Of a stretch of 64,000 bases of DNA, positions 11,301 through 26,300 are shown piece after piece. A program made the position numbers and the translations under genes. Location: positions 12,964,607 through 13,028,606 of the forward strand of contig CM026568.1 of NCBI GenBank assembly GCA_015143295.1, in the 5' to 3' direction. Each line of letters opens with the position of its first letter. Positions within the stretch are counted from its first letter, which is position 1. The notes under the pieces were generated by a model. That model was given only the letters and a program-made list of their open reading frames with translations, did not search any database and had not been told where the DNA came from. This DNA is from Tetracentron sinense. Its lineage: Eukaryota; Streptophyta; Magnoliopsida; Trochodendrales; Trochodendraceae.

Positions 11301-14300
11301 AACTATTGTTTTGGAATATCTAAGAGATATTCATGGAGTTCTTTGGATACTACCTAAGTGCATCTTCTTCCATACAGGGGCGGAGCCATGGCCCCCCCAA
11401 TTTTTTTTTTAAATTTATAATATTGTAGATATAATTTTTTTTTTAAATGTATGATATCTAAATTTTTTTTAATGCATAATATCTAAAAAGAGGAAACTTT
11501 CTTATATGCATAATATAAAAGGATTGATTCTTTATGTGTATGTGTGTCCTTTTTAACCCTGATTAAGATTTATTAATTCAGGAGTTAATTTTTTTTATAA
11601 AAACAAAGAGTAGATGTATAAACTCTAGGGGTGAGTGAATCTTAACCACAGTTGATGGATGTTAAAAGGGAGGAGTGAGAGTCGGAAAAACAATCTCTGT
11701 AAGATAAAAATATAGAAAATTTTAGAGTAGTGATTCTAGTGATTAGCCCACCCGCATTTGAGTACATAATCAAATGTCTTCCCATTTCATCCCCTTTAAT
11801 TGTAGTTAAGCTTAACAAATTAAAGTTAATATATTTTTTTTTTTTTCTAAAAACCAAGGTTAAATGGATGAGTGCATCTTAATCACAGTTAATGGGTGTT
11901 AAAAAGGTTGGCGGGGACCAATGAAGACAGGCATTTCGTTACATAGTGGAAATGCGTGATAAGTTAAGCACTTTCTTTAATTTTGTTTATATAATGACTC
12001 TATCAAAAGGGACGGCCCATGTTTTCTTGTTATTGTACCCTTTTTTGAATGCAACATTAATGAATTTTATGACCACGGTAGACCCATGATTCAAAAAAAA
12101 TAAAAAAAATCTTGGGGGTTAGCCCCCGAACCCCAAGGCCCCACCCCCTAATCCCATTATTTTTCTTGATATATGTACTTCGGCTCCCCCAAGGAAAAAT
12201 TCCAATCTCCGCCCCTGCTTCCATACAATTATATACAATCCAGAATATTCCAGTCTTTGACTCTCTTCTAGAATCTTCTAGAACAATCTAGAATCCTCAA
12301 GATGTTCTTATTCTATACGTAATAATAGGTTTATAATTATTACGTGACAATAGGCTCTAAATGTTGGGTATGAGAAATAATTATGCACGATGTTTTGTGA
12401 ATGTATATTGGTAAATGCAACGTAATGGTTGTTCGATGATCATAATCTTTGGAGTTTTGATCAATGCATATGTAATGTAACTAACAAGATGAATTCAAAT
12501 GGTACCTGTCCTTTGAGAAAACACTTGCCCCAGCTTCTAACAGCAACTTTGCCATCAAATATAACCCCTTGGAGGCAGCTACATGAAGGGGTGTTCGATT
12601 ATCGTAATCTTTGGAGTTTGGATCAATGCCATTGAACAAAACTCTTTTCAGGAAATCAGAATCCCCCCTTGCAACAGTCATACAGAGACAACTACCAGCA
12701 TCATCAATATTTAACTCGGCCCCTTCTTTGACGAGTAAAGAAGCCACTCCATCGTATCCACTCTTGATAGCTTCAAGTAAGGGCGTGCTTCTAAAATTAT
12801 CTATTTGATATGGACTAATCAGCATATGCAGTACTAAGATATGGCTGAAAGTAAGTGCATCAGAAAGCTATGAGGGCATGAATACAAATGTAAGGTTACC
12901 TGAAATGTTGATGCCAACACCTTTTTGAATAAGGAAAGATGTAATATCTTCAAATCCTCTTGATGCCGCGAGATGCTGTTGAAAGCCAAGGTTCTTTTGA
13001 GTCAACGAAATATGTATTTATTTGATTATTGTTAAAACAATAGTACAATCTATAAACTATATTATCAAATTCTTCCAGCATATGCTGCGCCTGTAACTAT
13101 CATGATGAAGCATTTCTAGCCTCAAGGTAAATGGTTACCAGAACATACTCTTTTTTAGTAGATGAGCTGGAATCTAACAGGCAAGTTCATGTTCAGAGCA
13201 GTACACCATATAGTTGAGCTATGAGCTCAAGTCCAAACAATGGAATAGCTTCAGAAAGTGTAAAATGAGAATGAGAGGATAATTATAAATAATCTGTATC
13301 GTTCCAGAGAATTCAATTTAAACAAGAATAAAGAAGGGATGTTAATCAATATATATCTTCTCTACTATAATGAGAGAAGCCCTCCTAATAGTGGAAATTC
13401 CCAAACTACCCTCCACAAAGCGTAGCCTGATTTTTGGTCAATTCTCAAACTACCCTTATATACAAACCTTACAAATCCTTCATTTAATGTTTTACTTAAT
13501 TCCCAAACTATCCCTTTCCCATCTACAATCTACCAAACTACCTCCTTATCAAACGGTAGCCTATTTTTTATAAATTCCCAAACTACCCTTAAGACAAAAC
13601 CTTGATTTAATGTTTTACTTAATTCCCAAACTACCCCTTTCTCATCAATTGCACCCACAGGCTAACACGTGTCCCTTTTGACACTCCTTAACTGTGGTTA
13701 AAATTCACTCACCTCTAGGGTTCACCCCAGTCGCTCTCCCCCACCCCTCTCTCACGTGCATCGGACTGTACACACACGTGCAATGCGCATGCCTTCCGCT
13801 AGTACCATATAATGGCAAAGGTACCCTTGTTAACATGACAATAAACTATATGTTGAAAATGTACAAGAGTTGTTACAGCTCTGATAATACATCCCTTGGG
13901 ATCCTAAAAAATGGATTAGAATGAATCCTTTTTACACTTGTGTCTTGGAACAACTAAGTGGGAGAAGACAAATGGATGCTATGTCTATCAAGATACCTAT
14001 TACATATACAATCTAATCATGAGCGCTTGAAATGGCATGCTATTCTGCTTAGTGTTTCAAAAGGCAATTTATTTTCTTCCATGAAGACCCAGAAATAACT
14101 CTGATGCGGACATCATTGTCCTGCATCAAATTCCCAGCATCCTATTTAAGGAATGCCTCTTACATTTTCATTTGTTCCTATCTGATACAGAAGTGATTTC
14201 CAACAACGAAATGAAAGGAGATCACGATTCTTTATTGAAGGTATTCCTCCTATAACAAATGATACTATGAACAATTTTCACATGTGATGGAGCCATGGAG

Positions 14301-17300
14301 GAGAAGCCAAAATAATTGTCACAATATGCCAAACAAGAAACATCAGCTCAAGTTACTGTGTTATACACTAATCGCCCCAACTTTTCACCATAAGATGTAG
14401 CATATTATATGAAAGGGGGCCCTCAAGTTACATTGAGTATAGTGGAAGAATGTTCTGGTACACATCAATCAAAGCAATGATTTTGTGCAGCCATCAAAAG
14501 TGTTCATAGCATCAACTCCTTTGAAATTTTTCAATGTTCCAATGGGTTCCATTACTCACAGTGAGTGATGGCAATCTTTGGAATATGAAGTCCTTAACCA
14601 AATGGTGACCCTTGAGTTGCTACTAACTTGATCAGAAATGGTGAAGCCTGAGACAGATTTAAAATACAAAGTTCTAAGAAAATCATAATCTTTTACTTCA
14701 CAAGATCTCCTACCATGATTTCAAGGTAGGTGGGCTCATTTGAGATATAAGGCGTTAGGCACCCCAGTTCTCCGTCAGTATGACCGTTACCTACTCCCTT
14801 AGATAACCACCCAAATTCTATAACTACAATAAAATCTCCAAAGTACTATTATCGGTTTTGAAAGGAATATCGATACATGTATTGATAAACAAGAAGTAAA
14901 ATAATATTGTAAAAGCTTATCAACACTAGCCAACATAGATTAATGTTTATTTGGAGTTCTTTTTCCTTTTCTTTTTGGTAGCGAACAATTATATTTCCCA
15001 TTTGTTCATTCACTAGTTCCGCTCGACTTCAGTTGGGCCTTTCTTAGAGACTTCACTCTACCTCCATCATCCATGATGTCATCTATTCTTAAAAACAGGA
15101 AAGAGGAGAGAAGAAAAAAAATGAGAAGCCTAACTGATAGATTGGATCCACAAGACTACTGGTTTTGAGAGGTTTTGTTGCACTAGGTTTTGAAATCAAT
15201 AATTTTATGAGAAGCCCACGAAAGATTAAGCTACAAAATGATGAAAACAATTTTGTAAAACAAAAGAAGAAAAAAGTAAAGACATAAACCTAAGGGAGAG
15301 TCAAAATCTTCAGAAGGAACCTAGTTCTCTTTCAAGGTTCCTTCCCAACACTAAACCAGCTGAAGGAGTTTACCCTTGCTAAAAAAAATTATGTAAGATG
15401 AGGCTCCTCTGTAATAGGTGCTAGATCTAAAGGGTAATCTGTTTTTCTTCCAAGGATTTCTCCCAAATACAAATACCAGCGTAAAGAGATCACCGTTACC
15501 TAAAAGAATTGGAGGCTATTAAAGCCACAACAATGTTGATTTCTAATTTTGAGGGGCACTCCCTTGGCAAGGTTCTCTTCCCCAGACCAATATTGGTTAA
15601 AGGAGATTATTCACCCTTGATAAAACAAAGTACAAAATTTATTGTGTATGTAGTCTTCATTGTCTGCAATTATGTGGTCAATGGAATTAGCCAATCTCTA
15701 TGGACCAGGTGCCTTGCCAGACACCCATGCTAGCACGTCAAGGGAATCTCCTTCCAGAGTGAGTGTGCCATAGAAAGACTTTGAAAATAAGGCCTTTTAA
15801 AAATGCAGAGCATCTTCTTCATTCAACTCCTTGAAACTGAATAGACATGGAAACAGCTGAAGAATTTTCCCATCAGAGTTTTTTATGGTACTCCCAATGC
15901 CTGCTAAAGCCCAGATTTCCTTTAAAAAACATCAAAATTTTGCTCCACATTACCTGAGATGGGCTTCTTCCAACAAGGTTTTACAGTTTTCTCTTGAAAT
16001 CTCAAAGTTCAACATTGCCTTCCACCCAGATTCAAAGTTGAACCCTTTTAAATTCTTTGAGAATAGAGGGCTATCTAGTAATCTTGTGCTTGATACCCCC
16101 CGAACACCTGCCCCATTTCTTCTACTAATTTTCAGGCATCAAATTAAGCATTGCATTGCTGATCCCGAGCCCAGATGGAGGGCCCCACTAGGTTAACAGC
16201 TTCATGCGGGAGAGGATCGCTTTCCAGGAGCTTTGCTTGCCACTTATATGAAGATTAAGGAGAAACTTGCAGATATTCTTACTAAAGCAGTCAGCAAGGC
16301 ATTCTAGGCAAGCTGAGCATGCTCGATATTGATGCCCGAGCTTGAGTGAGTGCTAATGTGTGACAAGGTGGACCCCACGTTATTGTATTATTGGTTACAC
16401 TTTATTTCATTTGTCATTATTTTTTCTGTTTCTTCCTACTTATTGGTTTACATCTTTATTCGAGTATTTCAGTCATTTCTGTGTAACTATACTTCATATA
16501 TATATAATATGAGTTGGGACGCAATACATAGACTGAACGTCCAACCTTCTTCTTCCTTTCTTTGTCTTTGATCCATTATACCCTAAATTATGAGTTCTTC
16601 AACCAGGGTAATCTCAAAAGTATCCTTGCAAAATTTTCACTAATCTGACTAGATTTAGAAACCAAAATCCATCTGATATTTAGATCACAAGTACCCCAAA
16701 AGAAATGATTTCAGCAAATGAAGTCCAACAAACTATACAAACCAGATGGAAGAAAGCTTCCATTCATGATTTCAGCAACCAAGTAAATGCATGGAACATA
16801 AGGTAGCTAAACTAATTTAACCAGACATTCATAATATCATGAGTTAATTTCATACCAAGGGTGATCTTCCATCATAATCTGTCTTATTGGGATCTGCTCC
16901 CGCTTGGATCAAACGCTTTAGTTGATCTAAATCTCCGTTATAAGCAGCACTATTTAGCCTCAAAGCAAGCTCCGCTTCTTGCTTTTCAATATGAAGTGTG
17001 ATGGCAGATTCCAGTTGCTTGATTCGAACATTGGATTCTTTTCTCTGTCAATTGGCAGATTGTAAGATGTCTAATGCACATCAATTCATTCATTCTTAGG
17101 AAATTCGTACTTGGAGTGAAGTAATTGTTAAGAAAGTTTTAAACAAAGAGAAGATATTTCCAATGGAAAACAGATTTTGTTTGTAAAGTAAAACCTATGC
17201 ATTGCTAACGGCTAATAGCGTGGATGACAAACGCAATAAACTTCATAAAGGAATTTGGACCAATTCGCTGTCTGTATTACCTCTAGGAAGTTGGTCAAGA

Positions 17301-20300
17301 TTGTCCGCCCATCAGAAAAGTGCATCTCAAGGATATTTGTAAAAGATTGTTTATCAAGTCGTAGAAGCATACATAGTCCACGAACTCGAACTGTATAAGG
17401 CTGAGCAATGTTGCAAAGAATGGAAATTTCCCCAAATGAGCTGTTAGGTTGCAGGGGCAAAACAATAGTCTCTTTTGATTCATCTCCTTCTGCACTGACC
17501 TTATCCTGTTCAGGGAATCAGCTTTGTCAACTTTTAAGTTAGAACGGTATGAACTATTGAAAATGTAGATATCCCAATTCTGTGGGTATGACAAATAGAA
17601 ATAAGTATTAAGAACAGTGTAATGGTTATGTAAAAGATTCTAACTGATGGCAGTGTTGATCTAAATGATAAAATCAAGGGAAATGATACTGTACATTACT
17701 ATATCCTAAGATATCAGTGCTGTCTTCGAAACCCAAATTCCATTATAATGATATTATCATACATACCAGTTTTAGGATAGTTGTTTAGTAAATGATATTG
17801 TTTAAGGTGGCCTTGGAGCAGATTAGTATAATTTAACATATCCAGAACATATTAATTACCCATGCTATATGTCATACAAAACCAAAGAGCTAAGAGCTTT
17901 CTGAGAAGATCATGAATTTTAAGGATATCCATAACAGATGAAATGATATACATAGAAGTCATGATACATAAGGACTCATACCAGCTCACCATGACAGAGA
18001 AAATAAAGTTGATCTACTACATCGCCCTGTTCCACAATCACCTCTCCTGGGAGAAAAAATTCCTCATGGAGTCTGATTACCTGTTAGATCAAGAATGCAT
18101 AAGACTAGCGTACACCAATTTACGTGAAGCTATGCTCATGATGTTATCATAAATTCATAACCAAATATATATGTGGAAAGTGAATATGATATATAATATT
18201 ATAACAGTAGATGACAAAAAATCCAATAAAGAATGGACTAAAGACCTTGGGAAGAATAATTTATTCATGCATATGGTAGAATCTGTTGGTCAATGGATCA
18301 GGATGGAATACAGAACAAGGTATGAAGATACATTCACCCAGTGCCCAAATCAAATGTAAAAATTCATGTGAAGAACGAAAAATGTATTGAATATTATCAG
18401 AAAGCTCTTGACAGCCACTGTTGCTGTTTTCCCTGCCAGAAAGATTTGCAGATATTGGCCTTACTAGATGGCATTAAGTTGGCCCCATTCATTAAAATTG
18501 AATAGATTGACTACACATGGGGGAAAAATGGGAAAATTAGACTATATCGGTTCACTTTTGACCACAATTATACTGAAAATACTAATCTAAACATCTAGTG
18601 GTAAAAAGCATATCAAATAGTAGATTGAGGGGGTCTAAGATGGTTGCTTTTTGGTTGTGGCTCAGGTGGAGAAAGCAGAAGGCCATCATATTAGGATAGG
18701 TGCTCATGCTTTATCAAATTTTTGCATGATGTACAGATGTGTCAGATTTCAGGCATCCATAATTCTGAAATGTGATTAGTCAAGGGATCAAGCTCCCAAA
18801 TGGGAACAAGTGGAAATGCTTCTAAATAGTGTTAAGTAAGCTACTTCATAAGCATAGGCCTCATCCACGGATGTGTGTGCTAGGGATTCATCAGATATGC
18901 CTTGGCAGTAGCTTTGAAGGGTCACATTTAGCAGGTTGGACATGCCTAATCAGCAGCTCCACCTGCCTGATTTTGCCCCTCTTGGAAGTTACCTTAGAAT
19001 GGCATATGCATAGCAACAGAAAGGAAGGCTGCAATCAGTGCATAGGCAGTATAACGGTTTTACACTACCAGCTCGTGGACCTGGGGCCGGCAGTTAATGA
19101 GTTCACAAGATGTAGTAAAGCAGAATGAGTGCACATGTAGAAGCAGAACGAGCGCACAATTACTGAAGCTGACCAACAGAACCAGACAATAGGGTAATTG
19201 TTTTTTTATTCTAGAAACAGAGTTGCAACAGATTAGTGTGTCGTTAGATAACAAGGTCATCCATGGTGTCCAGAGTCCAAACATAATTAAAGTTATGAAA
19301 TTGAATAATACCTATGTAATTTTTTTTTTAGTATGTAATTTGTAATTTTAGAACATCTATTTCGCCATCGGTTTCAAAACACCCTTCTCATAGAGGTTGC
19401 TAGTTATATTTGAAACAACTATACATGAGTGGGCTGCTTTCCATGTTCCAAGTATGTATGCCATTTCATCTTCTAGTAATGGGTGAAAAGAAAGAAGAAT
19501 GCCATCCAGACTTCTTTTCCTTGCATCTTTAGGAAGTTATTAAAAATATATCCTATTAAGTTCAGAAAACTTTGAAAGCTTCTGCAGTCACGTAAGAATA
19601 GTTCAAGAGGTATACTAAAATTTTCTAGAACAACCATTTCTTCAACTTAAAAAAAAAGATAAAAAAAAAGAATTCATGAGACTTAAAGAGAAGTTCACAA
19701 AAACTAAATTTAAACACCGTGATAATTTTAACCACAAAATATAAACAGAAATGGTATCTTCCTAGATAAAAGAATGAAACTACTGATGTTAATAAATACC
19801 GCATCAATTGATAAAGATGTATAACAGGCTCGCCAGTGTCAAACGACCTTTATCAGACATGGGTTCAAACTTTAAAACCTGATTTCACTTTTAGTGTCTA
19901 ATGAAGTCCGCAAGTACTGTTGCCTCACCTTTATCATACTTATTCATTGTCTAGCTACCCAACAAAATAACTTACAATCTGATTGATGAATTCCGAAGAG
20001 CATCCCTTAAATAGATCAACCTTGGCAATGCATGGCTTATATAAATCTTGTGATATCTGCAAAGAAGATTCAGCTTGTTAGGATACATTTAGGCACTAGC
20101 AGACATAGATAAAAATAAAAGTTCCAAAGTGATATTGTAGGAGCTATAACAATTGGAGATTAGAGATTTAGGGTTTAGAGAGAAGTTAGGTCTAGGTTTC
20201 TTAGAGAAGAAGAGAAAGAGAGAAAAGAATAGAGATTAGGATAAATTGCATATTTAGGGATAGAGAACCCTACTTGCCTTCTTATATTAAGAGAAAATAT

Positions 20301-23300
20301 ACCCACGAATATTACATATATCAACACTCCTCAAGCTGGAGCATAAACATTAAACATGCCCAACTCGACAGTGATATCCTGGAGATAGTAGGGCCAACAA
20401 GCTTAATGAAAATGTCAACAAGTTATTGAGAAGACGAAACATGATGAAGAGATAATGAACAATCCCGAACTTTCTCTCGTAAAAAATGAATATCAACCTC
20501 AATGTGCTTTGTTCGCTCATGAAGCACATAATTAGAGGCGATCTTCGTTGCTACCTCATTATCACAATATAAAGACTTGGGCCTTTAACAGGATACCCTA
20601 ACTCAAAAAGGAGTAAATGAAGTCACAAAATTTCACAAGTGCCATGAGTAATAGCCCGTTGTTCTGCTTTGGCACTAGAACGAGAAACCATAAGTTGATT
20701 TTTGCACTTCCATGCAACCAAGTTGTCTCCAAGAAAAGCACAATAGCCCAAGGTAGAGCGACGGTTAGTAGTAGATCCGGACCAATCGGCATCTGTATAA
20801 CTGAAGATCTCGAGATGACCATGTGAGCGATATACAAGTCCATAACTGGGTTTAGACTTGATATATTGGAGAATACAATGAATAAAAGCAATGTGTGAAG
20901 CACGGGGAGCATGCATGAACTGACTAATCATGCTGACAACAAATGTAATTTATGATTGTGTGAGGGTGAGACATATCAAGCGGCCCACAAGACACTGGTA
21001 GGAATGAGAATCAAAAAGAAGATCAACCTCACTATCATGTAAAGAGAGCTTTGGATCTATGGGAGAAGTAGCAGGTTTACACCCACTCATACTAGTATTG
21101 CTCAGCAGATTAAGAGCATACTTCCGCTGTGACAAAAAAAATCCCTTATTAGATTGAGAAATCTCCAAACCAAGAAAGTATTTCAGATGGCTTAGGTCTT
21201 TGACATCAAAGGTATGCCTCAACTTATGCTTAACATGAGAAATGAAAGAGGAGTCATTACCAGTCAAGACGATATCATCAACATTTACTAGAAGAATACG
21301 GCATGAGGCGCCAGAATGGATGAAGACAGTATGATCAGAGTGACATCGCTGAAAGCCCATGCTAAGAACTACTTCACTGAAGCGATGGAACCAAGCATGA
21401 GGTAAAGTCTACAAACCTTCCCAAACTACCCCTGAAGCAGGAAACCAAGACTAAGAGTACATATATACCTCTTTGGTGAGATTCTCATTAAAAAGGGCAT
21501 TCTTGATGTCCAACTAATAGAGAGGCCAACTATAATTCGCCGCAAGAAAGTAGGACATGAACAAAAGTCAGTTTTGCCATAGGAGAAAAAGTAGCATCAT
21601 AGTCAAGCTCATAGGTCTGAATAAAACCACGGGCGACAAGACGAGCCGCAATACTACCATCAGAGTTATGTTTGACTGTGAAAACCCAACGACAGCCCAG
21701 AGGTTTCTTCCTTGATAGAAGAGGAACCATATCCCAAGTATGATTAGACTAAAGAACATTTATCTCGTCAACCATAGCACCCTTCCACGCAAGATGAAGA
21801 AGAGCAACACGAAGTGCCACAAACGGACCAAGGAATAGTCATTTAGTAACAGTGTCAATCGCTAAGAGGAAGGCCTGATACAAGGGAGATACAACCTCAT
21901 AACAAACATACTTGGCAAGAGGATAAGGAGTAACATAAGAACGTACACCATTGCGATGAGCAATAGGCAACTCAAGATCAGAAGCAGTAGGAGGGACAAT
22001 AGCAGAAGAATGAACATAAATAAAAAGGAGGTGGAGAAGTACCTAGTGGAGTGGTTTGTGGGGAAGACTGTGGTAGAGGCACAACGAAGAAGAAACCAGG
22101 CTGCAGTTGGCGATAATACATGATATACTCCTTCTGATGTGGAAGGTCCACTAGAACAGGTAAAGGCAAAGAGACAGTAGGCACAGGAGGAGCAAGAGAG
22201 AAATATGGTACTGTCTTGAAAAAGTAACATCCAGAGAGACAAAGAAACGGCGAGACTTGGGATCATAACACTGATAGCCTTTAGATGCGTTAGAATAACC
22301 AACAAAGACACATCTAATAGCCTTATCATCTAATTTCAGACGACTGGGCGAAGATCTTGGACAAAGAAGTTATAACCAAAGACCCCTGGCTCAATGGGAA
22401 AAATAGAAACCTGAGGACAAAGAAGCTGATATGGTGAGAGACCATAAAAATTGCAAGAAGGTGCTCAATTGATGAGAAAACAGGCAGTGAGAAGAGTCAT
22501 ACACCAATAAGGCTTAGGCACTTGCATGCCTCGCAACAATGAGCGAGTACACTGACTAAATGACGATTTTTGCGCTCGCTAACACCATTTTGTTGTACTG
22601 TGTAAGGAGAGGTAAGCTGATGAGAAATACCACGAGTTTGAAGATACTAGACAAAAGGAGCAGAGAGATACCACCATTATCATATCGAAAGGCCTTAACA
22701 GGACCACCAAATTGGGTAGCAATCATGGCATGGAATTCTCGGAATTTAGAGAACACTTCATCCTTAGACTTAATAAGATAAACCAACGTAGTCCGAGTGT
22801 AGTCATCGATAAAAGTAACATAATAATGAAAACCATCACTGGAGGTAACCGGAGATGGAACCCAAACATCATAATGAACTAACTCAAAAATGGAACGACG
22901 TCGATGCATGCGAGAAGGATAAACAATGTGAACATGTTTATTAAGCTCACAAGTATCACATTGAAAAGTAGATGATGAACAAAATTAAATATAAGTAGGA
23001 ATCAAAGAACATAAAGTTTTAGATCTAACATGCCCTAGCTTAGCATGCCATTGAAACCCTAGAATCCCATCGAAAGTTTCCTATTTCTCGTGGATGACGG
23101 TGTTTGAAAAAGCTTTTACAATGAATAATCTAAATAGTAGTGGCTGGATATTGCCCAATAGATGTTATTTGTGCATGAAGGGCGAGGAATTAGTGGCATG
23201 GTTTAAAAAATTGACCAATTTCCTAATATTTCCTACGAAACGCTTCCATTTCCATGGGTACCGACACGAAATCTACCTGCAACATCAAAATTACAACCTA

Positions 23301-26300
23301 TTGTTTCCTACGAAACCCTTCCTTTCTATAGGTATTGACATGAAACATACCTGTGTGGTTTATAAAATTGACACTTTTTGGTAAACTTTGGTGGAAATGT
23401 GTCGATTTCAATGACAATTGAAATGAAGCTCCTATGTAGTTTAAATAGTACAAGATTTCTTGACACATTTTGTAGGGTTTCAGCTAACTTCGATTGATTT
23501 CGTTACGTGTTGGTATAAACCAACACCGAAGTTTAATACCTTGAATTCTCACATTTGGGTAAAATACATGTGTATTTATGCTTAAGTATTCAATTCCTAA
23601 AGTATCATCTTAGATTTCAAACATGATTCCCACATTTGGGCTTCCACTAAATGTGTCAACTTCCTTAACGACTGAAGTATAGACTGACACCGAAGTTTAA
23701 TACCTTGAATTCAATGGATCACCTCTTAGTAGCCCATGGGGAAGACTCATTGCATGCTTGGGGGTGGGGCAAAACTGAAGAGAATGAGAGACCCAGTTCT
23801 AACCATGAGAAGGTGAGATCTTATATGAGCGCACTTACCAACACCCCCCTCTAATTTAAGGATAAGGACCCTCTCTACACTAGTACAGAAACTCAGCAAC
23901 AAATCTCATATTCCAGAAGAAGATCACGGATCTCAAACTGGGAGTCTCCAGAGAGCCATTACAGCAAAAGATATGAACTACTGTAAAACTTAATTCAGAT
24001 CAATGAAGACAACTGGGAACCAAGCAGTCCAGTTCAGATTACTGAAGAAAAAGACCTGTTCTGTGAGACCTAGTCCAGATTCAAGGCCTGGCCGGTTCTG
24101 TAAAGAACAGAAGTGAACCAGAACACAGGAGACTGCATTCTGATTCAAGGCACAAAAGAGAACCGGACCAGAAAAACTCTGTATAGATTGTCCCAAAAAG
24201 AGAAACAAAAATTGTCCATCTCTTGTACAACCAGTAACCAAATAGTGATCAGGCTGTGTTCCCTCATTCCGTAAAAATGAAGAGGAATACCTTGTGACCA
24301 ATCAGTGCTCCTGAGTAGGGACAACAGCGATCCTGTAACAAAATATATTTCTTGAGAAGGGACGTTTAGGATCTTACACTAGTAAAGTCTTGTGATTTTG
24401 GCTCTTCCAAAGTTACAGCCCACACTTTTGTGTGGTACTTGCGTTCCCTTTGACCGAAAAGGTCATAGCCATATTATAGGCGCATCCTACTAAATTTGGA
24501 CTAAAATCGATTGTTAGGCTTGATTTTCTTGGCATCCTGGAAAAGAGGATAAGTAACTAATTTCCACCCAATAGTGCAAACTTTAACAATGAAGAAAAAA
24601 AAGTAATCGCAAACAGCTGCCAAGAATAAGGAATAGATGAAACAACCCCAAGCACCAAGTCAACAGATGTGTTTGTTAATCTGACTACAAATGAGACATA
24701 ATGACCTTTTGTTTTATACCTTAGCACGAATAGAGACTGGAATATCTTGAAGAACAATATCCTCAGTGTAGCTTCTCTCATACTGTAAGCGGAAGTGGTC
24801 TTTGACCTGGTTACGAATATCTTTTTCAAGCCCATTCCGATTCATATATTTGATGACATCTGTCATTTTATCCCTAAACCTTTCTGTTTTTGATCCTTTT
24901 ACGATCAACGCTGTCATGTTACCAAGTAGATAGGCACCCAGAACCATGTCTAAAGAGACATAAATCATGACGAATATCATTTCCCTGAGATTGACTGCAT
25001 GTATTTCTCCATAACCTGTAGCATAAAGAGCACAGACGTTACACATAATTGAGCATCCCAAACCTGAAACAACAGAAGTAACCCATGATGATATATTTGG
25101 TCTCATGCACATTTATGAAATTATGAATATTCTTATTGAAATCAGTCATTTCTTTTACTTCAATAAATGAAACACAATAGTAGCGATAAAAACTATCATC
25201 AAATGTGATGGATAGATTAGAATTAGCTCATAAATTACAGATGCAGTGGACAAATAGATAGATTACAGATATAGAGCTGTGGGAGAGAGAGAGAGAGAGA
25301 GAGAGAGATGGAAAGAACCAGAAAGATTGAGCAATAGAAAATCCCTGAGAGATATAAAAAGATAAAACTTTACATAGCAAAAATATGATTATGTCATGCT
25401 TTTAATCTTTCCATATCAACTTTTGCATATTAAACCACCTCATATCATTATCATCATCACCACCATCATCCAAGCCTTGTCTCAATACTAAGGGTCAACT
25501 ATAAAGATGTTGTTCTGCCGCATTCCATTCCACTAATGGCCTTATCCTCCATTAAAGTGTATGCCATCAAATCATTTCTCACTGAATATCATGTCCTTTA
25601 TTGTCTTTTCCTCCTCTTTCTAAATCCTTCAACCACAGGTGTGCTCCTCATATCATCCGCAAATTCCAAGACCTTCACATTTCCATAAGTCAGCGTATTT
25701 CATTTGTGCAACTTCAATATCAAGTTTTCAAGGATAACAATATATGATCCTATTAGCTCAACTGTTTCAGAACGTTGTTGAAAAAATAAAATAGATCCAG
25801 GAGTACCACTTTGATTCCTACTTCCAATTGTTATGATCATATTCTACTTTCTTGACCAGTTGGGGGGAACAGTACATTTGGCTTCACATTTTGATTTTTT
25901 TTTTCCTCAATCAGAGGTATCCATTTGATGGGTGTAATTAATGGCTCAAATTTAGACCTAAGCCGTTAATTACGCCCATCAAAGAGCTACCTCGGATTGA
26001 GAAGAAGAAAAAGTGGAAAGAAACCAAATTGAGAAATATCGTATTTTATTGATATTTCAACGAGTATTGTGCGTAGCCGCGTATAGGGTCACAATATACC
26101 TCCATCAGAAGAGTTTATATATGTTGAAAGAAGAAGTGAAAAGGAAGCAAGGGTGGCCTTTGTAAGTCACTTGCGTTCTCCATGTGAAAACGGTCTATCT
26201 TCTTCATGCATGTCTTCCAAATCTTCAATCTTTTGTACTCTTCTAATATGCTTGAGGTGTCATACTCTCGCCCATTCGTATTTAGGTGATTCAAAGGTTT

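Larger units (their letters stand above)
6848..12297 (-). mobile_element. Decayed Ty3/gypsy retrotransposon with nested hAT insertions, in intron 11
   Basis: Two related LTR-like segments bound it: about 6848-7250 (3' LTR in minus orientation) and about 11022-12297 (5' LTR, split by an hAT element). Both begin TGTCA on the plus strand and share the motifs GATTGCTTACAAGTTGAGAG and CTAGAATATTC-type stretches. Next to the 5' LTR the minus strand has TGGTACAAAGCAC (about 11019-11007), a degraded tRNA-Met primer-binding site. Minus-strand coding remains are gag (8868-8500, ELENFLWKMEQYFEA), a zinc knuckle with a lost Cys (about 8285-8215) and a protease with DMGDT in place of DTGAT (about 8020-7915). 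Reverse transcriptase and integrase are absent. Outer borders are approximate. Confidence 0.7.
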
